NCBI RefSeq assembly: GCF_003691365.1
Contig: NZ_CP033087.1
Location: forward strand, 634,501-698,500
Length of the DNA: 64,000 bases
DNA from: Commensalibacter melissae
Lineage (GTDB): Bacteria > Pseudomonadota > Alphaproteobacteria > Acetobacterales > Acetobacteraceae
Reading direction: 5' to 3'
The number at the start of each line of letters is the position of its first letter. The stretch's first letter is position 1. The notes under the pieces were generated by a model. That model was given only the letters and a program-made list of their open reading frames with translations. It was not told where the DNA came from and ran no database searches. Shown piece after piece: positions 1 through 9,133 of the stretch. Both the position numbers and the translations under genes were made by a program.

Positions 1-127
1 TATGGATATTGCTGAAACGGTACGTTGGATTTTAAGTCTTCCCTCTCATGTCAATGTTAATCGAATTGAACTTATGCCTGTTTGCCAAGCGCCGGGTGGG
101 GTTGCAGTAGTAAAAACAGGGAATTGA
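1..127 (+). CDS. SDR-family oxidoreductase, C-terminal end (partial)
   Basis: Only the last 41 codons are inside the window, reading in frame 2 and ending at TGA 125-127. The tail reads ETVRWILSLPSHVNVNRIEL followed by MPVCQAP. This resembles the C-terminus of NADP-dependent short-chain dehydrogenases of the YdfG/serine 3-dehydrogenase group, where a helix is followed by the ...HVNIN..E.MPV.Q segment. The catalytic and cofactor motifs lie upstream, outside the window, so substrate cannot be judged. The next gene, PPK2, starts 41 bp downstream on the same strand with its own ribosome binding site. Confidence 0.65.
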   Translation, partial: MDIAETVRWILSLPSHVNVNRIELMPVCQAPGGVAVVKTGN

Positions 128-168
128 TATGTCGTAATAATTTATTGTTAACATTAAAGGAGCTTTAA

Positions 169-1152
169 ATGTCGGATCAATCAATACGTGAGTTGTTAAG
201 AACAAAATATCGTGTAGAGGATGGAAAAAAATTCCTTATAACGGATTATAATGCGGATGATACTGCCGGATTATCCCTATCTCCCAAAGAAGCAAAAAAA
301 GTGCTGAAAAAACGTATTAAACGGTTAAGCTATTTACAAGAGCTGTTATTTGCGAATGGACATTCAGCTTTATTGGTCGCTTTGCAGGGTATGGATACTT
401 CTGGTAAGGACGGCACGATTAAACATGTCACTTCTGGAATAAATCCGCAGGGTATTACGATTACTTCATTTAAGCAGCCTGGGCCTGTAGAATTGATGCA
501 TGATTATTTGTGGCGTATTCATATGGCCGTTCCTTCCAGAGGTAAGATTACGATTTTTAATCGAAGTCATTATGAGGAAGTGCTTGTTACCAAGGTTCAT
601 CCCTCTATTTTGGCCAATCAAAAACTACCGTTGCGGGTGCTTAACAATAAAAATTTCTGGTCTGACCGTTATGAAGATATTCGTAATTTCGAAAAATATA
701 TTTATCGACAAGGTATTGGAATAGTTAAATGTTTTTTAAATATATCCAAAGAGGAACAGCGCAAGCGTTTATTGGCACGTTTGGAAAATAAAGAAAAACA
801 ATGGAAATTTTCCCCCAATGATCCAAAAGAGCGTCAATTTTGGGAAGAATATCAAGGTGCATATCAAGAGGTTATTGTACAGACAGCGGCACCAAACGCC
901 CCCTGGTTTGTGATTCCTGCCAACAACAAATGGTTTGCACGTTTGGTTGTTGCGGAAATCATGATTGATGAATTGGAAAAACTTCATATTCCAGAACCCA
1001 AGCCAAGTCAAGAAGTTCTGGAATCTTTAAATTCACTGAAAGCTGAATTAGGAGGTAAATTTTCTGACAATAAAGTAGGAAAAAAAATCAAAAAGAATAA
1101 AAAAATCGGTAAAGATAAAAAAATAAAAAATCTAAATAAGTCTAAGGAATAA
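169..1152 (+). CDS. ppk2: Polyphosphate kinase 2 family protein (PPK2)
   Basis: The 327-residue product carries the PPK2 fold. A Walker A loop GMDTSGKDG lies at about residues 74-82, and the lid/Walker B segment IFNRSHYEEVL at about 129-139, followed by KVHP. PPK2 enzymes transfer phosphate between polyphosphate and nucleoside mono- or diphosphates in the cytoplasm. Which direction and which nucleotide cannot be read from sequence. The single-domain length fits the class that phosphorylates nucleotides with polyphosphate. The last 25 or so residues form an unusually lysine-rich tail, perhaps for polyanion binding (inference). An AAAGGAG ribosome binding site precedes the ATG at 169. The gene is followed 6 bp later by a small secreted-protein gene. 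Confidence 0.9.
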   Translation: MSDQSIRELLRTKYRVEDGKKFLITDYNADDTAGLSLSPKEAKKVLKKRIKRLSYLQELLFANGHSALLVALQGMDTSGKDGTIKHVTSGINPQGITITSFKQPGPVELMHDYLWRIHMAVPSRGKITIFNRSHYEEVLVTKVHPSILANQKLPLRVLNNKNFWSDRYEDIRNFEKYIYRQGIGIVKCFLNISKEEQRKRLLARLENKEKQWKFSPNDPKERQFWEEYQGAYQEVIVQTAAPNAPWFVIPANNKWFARLVVAEIMIDELEKLHIPEPKPSQEVLESLNSLKAELGGKFSDNKVGKKIKKNKKIGKDKKIKNLNKSKE

Positions 1153-1158
1153 TCTTCA

Positions 1159-1629
1159 ATGATTATTGAAGCTCGTTTTTTTTCTTGGCTGTTCATATTG
1201 TCCAGCCTCTTTTTTTACTCTTTTCAAAGTCTGGCACAACCTGCTTCTGATAAATGTGATAATGAAAATTTTTTACATATTCAACAAGAGTATGAAAATA
1301 ATATTGAACATTTAACTTTCAAGGATGTTCCTGTTCATCTTTGTGGTAAGGTGATCACAGTAAGTGATGCACGTTATACCAGAAGTGGCTTACATGGTTA
1401 TTTTTATCTTTATATCGGGAAAGGTGTATCTATTCGAATTGTGAATAATCTCGATGAAATGAAAGCTCCAACCTGGCCTTGGGTAAAAAGAGGGGACTAT
1501 GCTGAAGTTGTCGGGCGATATTATTATGATAGTCCAAGACATCAGGGAGTTGATTGGACGCATAAGGGAGCAAGCAGAAAATGGCCCTATCCAGGTTATG
1601 TGATTATAAATGGTATAAAATATTATTAA
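1159..1629 (+). CDS. Secreted DUF3465-like protein
   Basis: A 156-residue protein with an N-terminal hydrophobic signal peptide; cleavage is likely after SLAQ-type residues near position 27. The mature part resembles DUF3465: a CGKV strand, a central YIGKGVSIRIVNNLDEM segment, a KRGDYAEVVGRYYYD strand and the VDWTHKG...GYVIINGIKYY ending. That matches the family pattern of a GxV...H..HNID...GD.V...G.Y......HWTH......G.I...G..Y core, an OB-like small beta protein of unknown function. It starts 6 bp after ppk2 and may be co-transcribed. Two cysteines (about residues 33 and 62) could pair in the periplasm. The function is unknown. Confidence 0.6.
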   Translation: MIIEARFFSWLFILSSLFFYSFQSLAQPASDKCDNENFLHIQQEYENNIEHLTFKDVPVHLCGKVITVSDARYTRSGLHGYFYLYIGKGVSIRIVNNLDEMKAPTWPWVKRGDYAEVVGRYYYDSPRHQGVDWTHKGASRKWPYPGYVIINGIKYY

Positions 1630-1715
1630 TTCAATTAGAATTTTAAATATAAAAATAAGATTATGCGTTTTGAAACATCATTTTTTGAAATTTTGATGAT
1701 AAAGTAGAATATATT

Positions 1716-4046
1716 TTAAACCAGCTCGTTTTTTCTTGATAGAATTGAATTTATTTCTTTTATGCAATTAAGGAATATTTTATTATTTTTTACTATTACA
1801 TGAACTTTGCCACCTTTTGTTAATGTACCAAACAATATTTCATTAGAGAGGGGTTTGTTAATAAAGTCCTGAATAATACGATGCATAGGGCGTGCTCCAT
1901 ATAATGGATCATATCCATTTTCAACCAGCCAATCCTTTGCCGATTTGGAAATTTCTATAATAATGTTTTTATTTGATAATCTAGTGTTTAATTCATTAAT
2001 GAATTTATCAATAATTTGAGCAACGATTGGTTTTGATAAAGGTCTAAAATTAATAATCGCATCAAGACGATTTCTGAATTCTGGTGAAAATTTTTCGTTT
2101 ATGGCCTCGTTTGCATATCCTGCTTGATGATTTTTTACAAAACCAATTGCTGAACGAGCAAATTCTGTTGCCCCTGTATTGGTGGTCATAATAATGATAA
2201 TATTTCGAAAATTAATTTCCTTACCATTATGATCTGTTAAAATACCATGATCCATTACCTGTAAAAGAATATTATGTAAATCAGGATGAGCTTTTTCAAT
2301 TTCATCAAGAAGAAGAATGGCATAGGGATTCTGGTCAATTATATCTGTCAACAATCCACCCTGATCAAAACCGATATAACCGGGTGGTGCACCAATCATT
2401 CTTGAAACAGAGTGTTTTTCCATATATTCAGACATGTCGTATCGGATAAGCTTGATGCCAAGATGAATTGAAAGTTGTCGAGCGATTTCTGTTTTTCCAA
2501 CGCCTGTTGGTCCTGCAAAGAGGTAGTTACCTATTGGTTTTCTTTCGGAACGCAATCCTGCACGGGAAATTCTTATGGCTGAAGCTAATGTCTCAATTGC
2601 TTGATCCTGCCCAAAAATAACTTTTTTCAGTTTATTATCAATTTGAGAGAGAACCTTTTTATCACTGGTTGAAACAGTATTTTCAGGAATGCGGGCGATA
2701 TTAGCAATTGTTTTTTCAATGTCATTGACTGTAATCGTTTTTTTGCGTTTTTTGGCAGGGGAAATGGCCTGTATAGCACCAACCTCATCAATTATGTCTA
2801 ATGCTTTATCAGGAAATTTACGGTCATGAATATATCTGGCAGATAGGGTAACCGCTGTTTCAAGAGCATCATGAGTGTATTTTACATTGTGATATTTTTC
2901 ATAATTTTTTTTAAGACCTTTTAAGATGTTGATTGTTTCATCTATCGAAGGTTCGGGAATATCGATTTTTTGAAATCTTCTGACTAAGGCATGATCTTTT
3001 TCAATATATTGCCGATATTCCTTATAGGTAGTTGATCCGATACATTTTAAACTGCCTTCGGCGAGTGCAGGTTTTAAAAGGTTTGATGCATCCATGGATC
3101 CGTTTGAAGTGGAACCAGCCCCGACTATTGTATGAATTTCGTCAATAAAAAGAATGGCATTTTTTTCTTGTTTAATGGATTGAATGAGGGATTTTAAACG
3201 TTCTTCAAAATCACCTCTATATCGTGTACCAGCCAATAAAACTCCCATGTCTAATGCATAAATTATAGAATTATGCAATAACTCAGGTGCTGTCTTGTTT
3301 ACAATCTGTAAGGCGAGACCTTCTATAATAGCGGTTTTTCCTACACCAGGATTTCCAACCAATAATGGATTGTTTTTTGTCCGGCGTGCCAATATTTGGA
3401 TTGCACGCTGAATTTCATATTGCCTTCCAATCAAGGGATCAATACGGTTTTGACGGGCTTTATCGTTTAGATTAACGCAATAAAGTTGTAAGGGATTGGT
3501 ATTCTTAGAGTTTGAATTTTCTTTTTCAGTATAGGTAAACAGATCATTCAACTGGTTATCGATATCATTCTGAGGTAAAAAATTTGATCCAAAAAAATGG
3601 GTGGATTCTGTATTTTTTGTTATACCATGTGCGATAAAATTCAGAATGTCCAATTTTGACAAATTATGCATTTGTAAAAAGTAAACCGCATGACTTTCCT
3701 GCTCAGAAAAAAGAGCAATTAAAACATGCACGGCACTAATTTTTTCACTTGGGTCTGAAGAAAGATGGACAGACGCGTTTTGAATGACCCTTTGAAATGC
3801 ATGCGTGGGTTTGGGGGATGGTTTTTTTTCAGTTACTAGAATATTCAGGTCATTTTTAATAAATGTGAAGATATCTTGACGTAATTTTTCAAGATTTATC
3901 TGACAGGCTTCAAAAATTACAATAGCATCGGGATCGCCTGTCAATGCATAGAGCAAATGTTCAAGCGTCATGTATTCATGTTGAAAATTTAAAGCAAACT
4001 CAAAAGCTTGTCGTAAGGAATGTTCTAAGTTATCAGATAACATCAT
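1716..4046 (-). CDS. clpA: ATP-dependent Clp protease ATP-binding subunit ClpA
   Basis: The 776-residue protein has the full ClpA layout: a Clp N-domain repeat (about 1-145), a first AAA+ module with Walker A GNPGVGKTA near residue 229 and Walker B FIDEIH, a second AAA+ module with GPTGVGKTE near 510 and LLDEIEKAHPD, then the D2-small C-terminal domain. ClpA unfolds substrates and feeds them to the ClpP peptidase. The adaptor gene clpS lies directly upstream on the same strand, the usual arrangement. The length is close to the family norm of about 750-780. The C-terminal stretch after about residue 745 is lysine- and asparagine-rich, in line with the AT-rich genome. Confidence 0.97.
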   Translation of the reverse strand: MMLSDNLEHSLRQAFEFALNFQHEYMTLEHLLYALTGDPDAIVIFEACQINLEKLRQDIFTFIKNDLNILVTEKKPSPKPTHAFQRVIQNASVHLSSDPSEKISAVHVLIALFSEQESHAVYFLQMHNLSKLDILNFIAHGITKNTESTHFFGSNFLPQNDIDNQLNDLFTYTEKENSNSKNTNPLQLYCVNLNDKARQNRIDPLIGRQYEIQRAIQILARRTKNNPLLVGNPGVGKTAIIEGLALQIVNKTAPELLHNSIIYALDMGVLLAGTRYRGDFEERLKSLIQSIKQEKNAILFIDEIHTIVGAGSTSNGSMDASNLLKPALAEGSLKCIGSTTYKEYRQYIEKDHALVRRFQKIDIPEPSIDETINILKGLKKNYEKYHNVKYTHDALETAVTLSARYIHDRKFPDKALDIIDEVGAIQAISPAKKRKKTITVNDIEKTIANIARIPENTVSTSDKKVLSQIDNKLKKVIFGQDQAIETLASAIRISRAGLRSERKPIGNYLFAGPTGVGKTEIARQLSIHLGIKLIRYDMSEYMEKHSVSRMIGAPPGYIGFDQGGLLTDIIDQNPYAILLLDEIEKAHPDLHNILLQVMDHGILTDHNGKEINFRNIIIIMTTNTGATEFARSAIGFVKNHQAGYANEAINEKFSPEFRNRLDAIINFRPLSKPIVAQIIDKFINELNTRLSNKNIIIEISKSAKDWLVENGYDPLYGARPMHRIIQDFINKPLSNEILFGTLTKGGKVHVIVKNNKIFLNCIKEINSILSRKNELV

Positions 4047-4166
4047 TTAAACTTTCAAACTGTGAAATATCGAAAGAGAAATCCTACATATTCCTTTTAT
4101 TTATTATATAGTTATTGAAAAGGGTTTATACAGTTAATATTTTGATCAAATCATATTTAATTAAAT

Positions 4167-4487
4167 TTATTCTTTTTCTAATAGGCATTGCAGTGGATAT
4201 TGATGTTGTTTGGCAAGATTCATAACCTGCATAACTTTTGTTTCAGCAACCTCGTATGTGAATATACCACATATTCCTATTCCATTGTGATGGATTTTTA
4301 ACATGATTGAAACAGCATTTTCAGTTGTTTTTCTGAATATTGTTTCCAATGTGTAAATGACAAAATTCATGGGAGTGAAATCATCATTGAGCATAAGAAC
4401 TTTATACAGGGTGGGTTTCTTCAAATTTGTTTTTGTCAGCGTTTTTGTGTTCTTTCTAGAATCATGCTGGTTCTGGTTGGAAGTCAT
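4167..4487 (-). CDS. clpS: ATP-dependent Clp protease adaptor ClpS
   Basis: The conserved core [20 protein letters not shown] and the ending [20 protein letters not shown] then HPLQC-like [11 protein letters not shown] match ClpS, the adaptor that delivers N-degron substrates to ClpA. The open frame extends upstream to an ATG at 4580 (137 residues), with another ATG at 4523. I chose the ATG at 4487 because it gives 106 residues, the usual ClpS length, and the upstream residues look non-conserved. None of the three candidates has a strong ribosome binding site, so the start is uncertain. clpA follows 120 bp downstream on the same strand. Confidence 0.93.
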   Translation of the reverse strand: MTSNQNQHDSRKNTKTLTKTNLKKPTLYKVLMLNDDFTPMNFVIYTLETIFRKTTENAVSIMLKIHHNGIGICGIFTYEVAETKVMQVMNLAKQHQYPLQCLLEKE

Positions 4488-4722
4488 ACAATAAAGAGAA
4501 AATGATTTACTAAAGGGATTCATTATGATGTATTTGGAGTGCATTTTATAAATTTCATAAAATATTTTGTTAAGGTTCAAATTAAGGAAGAATCAAATTG
4601 TATGATTTTGATTTGGACTTGTATGGTTGCAAAATATGGCGTAAATTCAGATGTATATTTTTTATATGAATATAAAGTTCCAAATATATATTCGTAAAGA
4701 TAGTAGTGCAATTTCTTGTAAC

Positions 4723-4765
4723 GTTTTGTTTAACATGGGGATTTGATTCCAAAAATAAACAAAAC
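4723..4765. repeat. Inverted repeat between divergent clpS and D,D-carboxypeptidase genes
   Basis: GTTTTGTTTA at 4723-4732 is matched by its perfect reverse complement TAAACAAAAC at 4756-4765. The 23-bp space between them can itself form a short inner stem (TGGGGA/TTCCA). The element lies in the 415-bp region between the chosen clpS start (4487) and the carboxypeptidase start (4903), where no gene is seen. It could be a leader hairpin or an operator; nothing in the sequence decides. Confidence 0.4.
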
Positions 4766-4902
4766 AATTTAAGAAGTTAATCATTTTTAAAGGTTAAGTA
4801 AACGTTTAATGAAAAAGAAGCTGGAAAATTAAAGTGTCCACTTATTGCAATCATATAAAAAAATTGAAACAGTTAAACTTTACCGTAAGTCTTAAGAAAA
4901 TT

Positions 4903-5976
4903 ATGAGAAAAACGTCTAGGAATTTTTTCTTAGTTTTTTTTACGGCTGTATATTCTTATACACTATTTTATGCGCATTGTGCGCATGCCCAGTATGTAGG
5001 ACGAATCAGTTCAATTGTAATGGACGTTAATGGCCGAGTCTTGTCAGAACAGGATGCTGATTTGAAACGGTTTCCAGCCAGTTTGACAAAAATGATGACC
5101 TTATATATGGCATTTCGTGCCTTAAATGCCAATGCCATACGATTTGATCAGAGAATTCCTATAACCATTCATGCAGCTTCAATGGAACCTTCCAAATTAG
5201 GAGTCCGTCCAGGTTCATATATTACTGTCAGGGAAGCTGTTTTAGGCTTGATTACTAAATCCGCGAATGATGCGGCTAGCGCTCTTGGTGAATTTATTGG
5301 AGGTGGAGACGAAGAACGCTTTGCCAAAATGATGACACAACAGGCCAAAGTTTTGGGAATGAATCGGACACGTTTTTATAATGCTTCTGGCCTTCCAAAT
5401 CCTGGGCAACTAACAACTGCGCGTGATTTGGCAATTTTGGCACAACATTTGATTTCGGATTTTCCTCAATATTATCCTTTGTTCAGAACACCTTACTTTT
5501 ATTTTCGTGGACGGACAATTCCCAATCACGATCCCTTGTTAAAAGGTTATGCTGGCGCGGATGGGTTAAAAACAGGTTATACAGCTGCGGCAGGGCATAA
5601 TCTTGTAGGATCAGCCGTTCATGATAATGTCCGTTTGATTGGTGTTGTTATGGGTGCACCAAGTAATGGTTCACGAAATCAATACATGATGAGTGCACTA
5701 GATGACGGATTTGCAAAAAGTGGTGTGGCTCCTGTTGCTAGACCGGTTTATCTGGCAAGAACAAATTCCTTGAAAAAACACCCACGTTATAATAAACATC
5801 CAAAAGTAATTCTTGTTCGTGCAACCCGTACTACAAGAGGTAAAAAGTCGGTTGAAGTGGCACAGGCCTCGTCACGTACTTCAATTGCAAAAAAACGGGA
5901 TTCGATTTTTAAGCGTAATATCAAAAAGGCGGCTGTGAGACATCATACCATATCCAGACATAATCGGAAAAAGTAA
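4903..5976 (+). CDS. D-alanyl-D-alanine carboxypeptidase (peptidase S11, PBP5/6-like)
   Basis: Penicillin-binding protein motifs are all present: SLTK at about residues 60-63 with the acyl-serine, SAN at 120-122 and KTG at 223-225. The enzyme trims the terminal D-Ala from peptidoglycan stem peptides in the periplasm. The frame opens at GTG 4834, but I chose ATG 4903 because the protein then begins with a standard signal peptide ending ...AHCAHAQ. That gives 357 residues. After the catalytic domain (to about residue 290) comes a very basic lysine/arginine/histidine-rich tail instead of the amphipathic membrane anchor or SPOR domain seen in many relatives. The gene stands alone, with map 107 bp downstream. 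Confidence 0.9.
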   Translation: MRKTSRNFFLVFFTAVYSYTLFYAHCAHAQYVGRISSIVMDVNGRVLSEQDADLKRFPASLTKMMTLYMAFRALNANAIRFDQRIPITIHAASMEPSKLGVRPGSYITVREAVLGLITKSANDAASALGEFIGGGDEERFAKMMTQQAKVLGMNRTRFYNASGLPNPGQLTTARDLAILAQHLISDFPQYYPLFRTPYFYFRGRTIPNHDPLLKGYAGADGLKTGYTAAAGHNLVGSAVHDNVRLIGVVMGAPSNGSRNQYMMSALDDGFAKSGVAPVARPVYLARTNSLKKHPRYNKHPKVILVRATRTTRGKKSVEVAQASSRTSIAKKRDSIFKRNIKKAAVRHHTISRHNRKK

Positions 5977-6083
5977 GACTGGACAGGGATCATAATCCTA
6001 GCTAGGTATATAAGAAAAGTTCGTAAATTATACCAAGTTATTTATTATTGGTAATTTGATAAAGTCTTATTGGAGAGTTAGGA

Positions 6084-6872
6084 ATGACAGATCGTCGCAT
6101 GATGTTTTACACTCAAGAGGATTTTGTTGGGTTAAGAGCTGTGGGACGTTTGGCAGCAGAAACACTTGACATGATTACTCCTCATGTTCAGGAAGGTGTT
6201 ACAACAGACGAACTTAACCAGATTATTCATGATTATACAATTGATAAAGGTGCCATTCCAGCACCACTTAACTATCGTGGTTTTCCAAAATCTTGTTGTA
6301 TATCTATCAATCATGTAGTTTGTCACGGTATTCCTGGAGATCGTAAATTAAAAAATGGAGATATTGTTAATATCGATGTTACATCTATTCTTGATGGATG
6401 GTTTGGTGACAGTAGCCGTATGTATGTCGTTGGCAAGGCCTCACGTTTGGCACAACGATTGATAGATGTAACCTATGAAAGTCTGAAAAGGGCAATAGAT
6501 ATTGTTAAACCCGGGAACACTTTGGGAGATATAGGTTACGTCATTCAGCAATATGCAGAATCACAGCGTTTTTCTGTTGTACGCGATTTTTGTGGTCATG
6601 GAATTGGACGCGTTTTTCATCAAGAACCCAATGTATTGCATTATGGAAAAAAGGGGCAGGGACTTGTGCTAAAACCAGGAATGGTTTTCACTATTGAACC
6701 TATGTTAAACGCTGGTAAGGCAGACGTTAAAATTCTTGATGATGACTGGACAGCCGTAACGCGTGATCGATCTCTCAGTGCGCAATTTGAACATATGATG
6801 GGAGTAACTGAAGATGGATGTGAAGTATTCACCTATTCACCCAAAGGTTGGAATTGTCCTCCTTATATTTGA
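6084..6872 (+). CDS. map: Type I methionine aminopeptidase
   Basis: A 262-residue protein that removes the initiator methionine from nascent proteins. The pita-bread fold ligands are visible: Asp in VNIDVTSILDGWFGD, His in CGHGIGRVFHQEP, Glu in FTIEPML and Glu in FEHMMGVTEDG. The CCISINHVVCHGIP segment with its substrate-site His is typical of type I enzymes. A GGAGAG ribosome binding site lies just upstream of ATG 6084. The length matches the bacterial family (about 250-275). A 520-bp gene-free stretch follows. Confidence 0.97.
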   Translation: MTDRRMMFYTQEDFVGLRAVGRLAAETLDMITPHVQEGVTTDELNQIIHDYTIDKGAIPAPLNYRGFPKSCCISINHVVCHGIPGDRKLKNGDIVNIDVTSILDGWFGDSSRMYVVGKASRLAQRLIDVTYESLKRAIDIVKPGNTLGDIGYVIQQYAESQRFSVVRDFCGHGIGRVFHQEPNVLHYGKKGQGLVLKPGMVFTIEPMLNAGKADVKILDDDWTAVTRDRSLSAQFEHMMGVTEDGCEVFTYSPKGWNCPPYI

Positions 6873-7392
6873 TGATTTTTATCAAAATGGAAATTAATAA
6901 ATCAAAATTTGATAAAGAGTTATATAAAATGAATATTTGTTTGAAATTCTAATTTAAGACTAATAAATTCATCAAAACAATATAGATGAGAATTTCAAAA
7001 ACGTTGTAATATTGAGTTATTTAGAATTTCTAGATAGAGTTGAAACTTAATTTCAATCAAGTTTTTTATTTTTGGAAACTCCAAATAATTATTTATTTAT
7101 AAAATTATTATAAATTAAAGTATTTACCATAGGATAAGAATGCTTTGGTCTTGTATTTAAACAATATATCAAGACCAAAAGTTTTAATTAATGTTTTAAA
7201 AACGTTCATTAAACTGGCATTATTATAAAATTGACTATCGAGCATTATAAATGATGTTAATTTGTTTAGTTCAATTAAAATTATAAATAATAAAACAAAC
7301 GGTTGTCTTATTAAGTCTTTATTTAATTATTATATATAGATATTATAAGTCAATTTATAGTGATTTGAACTTTCAAAAATGAAAGATATAAA
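6873..7392. other. 520-bp AT-rich intergenic region between map and dihydroxyacetone kinase
   Basis: No open frame with coding character and no RNA gene were recognised here. A weak hairpin (TTTATCAAA pairing with TTTGATAAA around 6879-6926) just after map could act as a poor terminator. A better inverted repeat is listed separately at 7144-7179. The last part, upstream of the kinase, is very AT-rich and probably contains its promoter, but no convincing -35/-10 pair could be picked. Confidence 0.5.
7144..7179. repeat. Perfect 10-bp inverted repeat upstream of dihydroxyacetone kinase
   Basis: TTTGGTCTTG (7144-7153) and CAAGACCAAA (7170-7179) are exact reverse complements separated by 16 bp. 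Its GC content is higher than the surrounding AT-rich sequence. It lies 214 bp before the kinase start. No T-run follows directly on the plus strand, so it is not a classical intrinsic terminator. An operator or a leader hairpin is possible (inference). Confidence 0.4.
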
Positions 7393-9054
7393 ATGTCCAA
7401 TTTCTTTTTTAATGATCGTGCTTCATTAGTGAATGATGCTATTGAAGGTACATTAGTCACAGCTCCCTATAATAATCTTGTGAAACTTGATACTGACCCT
7501 TCTATGCGAATTGTGGTTCGTAAAGACTGGGATAAGAAAAAAGTTGCCGTTATTTCGGGGGGGGGATCTGGACATGAGCCTACTCATTTGGGATTTGTCG
7601 GTAAAGGGATGTTGACAGCCGCTGTATGTGGCGATTTGTTTGCCTCTCCTTCAGTTGATGCCGTATTGACCGCCATTACAACAGTAACAGGTGAAGCTGG
7701 CTGTTTATTGGTAATCAAAAATTATACAGGAGATCGTTTAAATTTTGGACTTGCGGCTGAAAAGGCAAAACAGTTAGGCTACAAGGTAGAAGTTGTTATG
7801 GTTAAGGATGATATTTCTTTACCTGACAATAAACAGCCACGTGGTATTGCTGGCACTATTTTTGTCCATAAAATGGCCGGTTATGCTGCCGAGACCGGGT
7901 ATTCTCTTGAGGAAGTTAAAAAATTTGTTGATTATGCAAATAGGCAGATTTTTAGCCTGGGAGTTGCCATGACTGGGTGTGATTTACCCCAGTCCCAAAG
8001 TGATGATAAACGAATTCCGGAAGGGTCTATTGAACTGGGTCTTGGTATTCATGGTGAACCAGGCGCCACGACAATTAATACTCAAAATAGTCGTGAAATC
8101 ATGGATATCATGACAGCAAAAATCAAGGCTTGTATAAATGATTCGGATCGTCTTGCCGTCATGTTGAATAATCTGGGCGGTGTTTCGGTTACAGAAATGG
8201 CCATTTTGGCTAAAGAACTTTCATATTCTGCACTTGCTTCAAATATTGACTGGATTGTAGGACCAGACTGGTTTACGACAGCGCTTGACATGAAGGGTTT
8301 TTCATTATCAGCCATGGTTTTGGATGACAAGATCGTCAGCGCTTTGACAGCACCTGTTGAAATTACAGGATCTTTTAAGGCTGTTCAACCTGCTAAAATT
8401 GTACATATGCCTGTTAATCCTGTTGAAACTAAAGTGCAATTCACACCTTCTGATAATCCAGTTGTGGCACATATTATCGCCGTTGTTACAAAGACATTAA
8501 TTGATCTTGAAGGAAAATTGAATGATCTGGATGCCAAGGTTGGGGATGGAGATACAGGTTCAACATTTGCTGCAGGGGCAAGAGGTATTGCCGAATTGTT
8601 AAATACCAATCAATTACCCCTAAACGATCTGACAAAACTCTGTCTAGTCATTGGTGAAAGACTGGCTGTTGTTATGGGGGGCTCCAGTGGCGTTTTAATG
8701 TCGATTTTCTTTACTGCAACAGGTCAAAAAATAGCTGAAGGTTCATCATTTGTTGAAGGTCTTGTATTTGGCTTAAAACAGATGAAACATTATGGTGGGG
8801 CTGACCTGGGGGATCGTACGATGATTGATGCGTTACAACCTGCTTTGGAAATATTGCTTAAAGATCAGAATGATTTAAAAGGCGCCGTTCAAGCGGCTGA
8901 AAAAGGCGTTGAAAATACGGCAAAAGCAACGAAAGCAAATGCAGGACGTTCATCCTATTTGAACAGTGGTAGTTTGGCGGGAAATCCTGATCCGGGTGCT
9001 GTAGCTGTCGCAGATGTTTTTACAGCCTTGTCAAAACAGTGTCCAAATAGATAA
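7393..9054 (+). CDS. ATP-dependent dihydroxyacetone kinase (fused DhaK-DhaL)
   Basis: A 553-residue single-chain enzyme phosphorylating dihydroxyacetone (and possibly glyceraldehyde) with ATP. The DhaK-type domain (about 1-335) has the glycine-rich GGGSGHEPTHLGFVGKGML loop and the GLGIHGEPG segment holding the histidine that covalently binds substrate. The DhaL-type domain (about 355-550) has the DAKVGDGDTGSTFA magnesium/ATP motif and MGGSSGVL. The fusion matches the ATP-dependent (Citrobacter/eukaryote) type, not the PTS-dependent DhaKLM type, and no PTS DhaM gene is adjacent. It probably feeds DHA from glycerol oxidation into central metabolism (inference). A strong terminator follows. Confidence 0.95.
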   Translation: MSNFFFNDRASLVNDAIEGTLVTAPYNNLVKLDTDPSMRIVVRKDWDKKKVAVISGGGSGHEPTHLGFVGKGMLTAAVCGDLFASPSVDAVLTAITTVTGEAGCLLVIKNYTGDRLNFGLAAEKAKQLGYKVEVVMVKDDISLPDNKQPRGIAGTIFVHKMAGYAAETGYSLEEVKKFVDYANRQIFSLGVAMTGCDLPQSQSDDKRIPEGSIELGLGIHGEPGATTINTQNSREIMDIMTAKIKACINDSDRLAVMLNNLGGVSVTEMAILAKELSYSALASNIDWIVGPDWFTTALDMKGFSLSAMVLDDKIVSALTAPVEITGSFKAVQPAKIVHMPVNPVETKVQFTPSDNPVVAHIIAVVTKTLIDLEGKLNDLDAKVGDGDTGSTFAAGARGIAELLNTNQLPLNDLTKLCLVIGERLAVVMGGSSGVLMSIFFTATGQKIAEGSSFVEGLVFGLKQMKHYGGADLGDRTMIDALQPALEILLKDQNDLKGAVQAAEKGVENTAKATKANAGRSSYLNSGSLAGNPDPGAVAVADVFTALSKQCPNR

Positions 9055-9072
9055 GTTATAAATTATTCTTGA

Positions 9073-9113
9073 AAAGCTGGCTATGTTGTAATAACAAGCT
9101 AGCTTTAATTTTT
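9073..9113 (+). terminator. Rho-independent terminator after dihydroxyacetone kinase
   Basis: AAAGCTGGCT (9073-9082) pairs with AGCTAGCTTT (9097-9106), with one G-U pair and a further TTGT/ACAA inner stem. A T-run follows (AATTTTT). It lies 18 bp after the kinase stop and just before the convergent gene ending at 9134. Confidence 0.75.
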
Positions 9114-9133
9114 GGATAATGAGAAATCAAATT

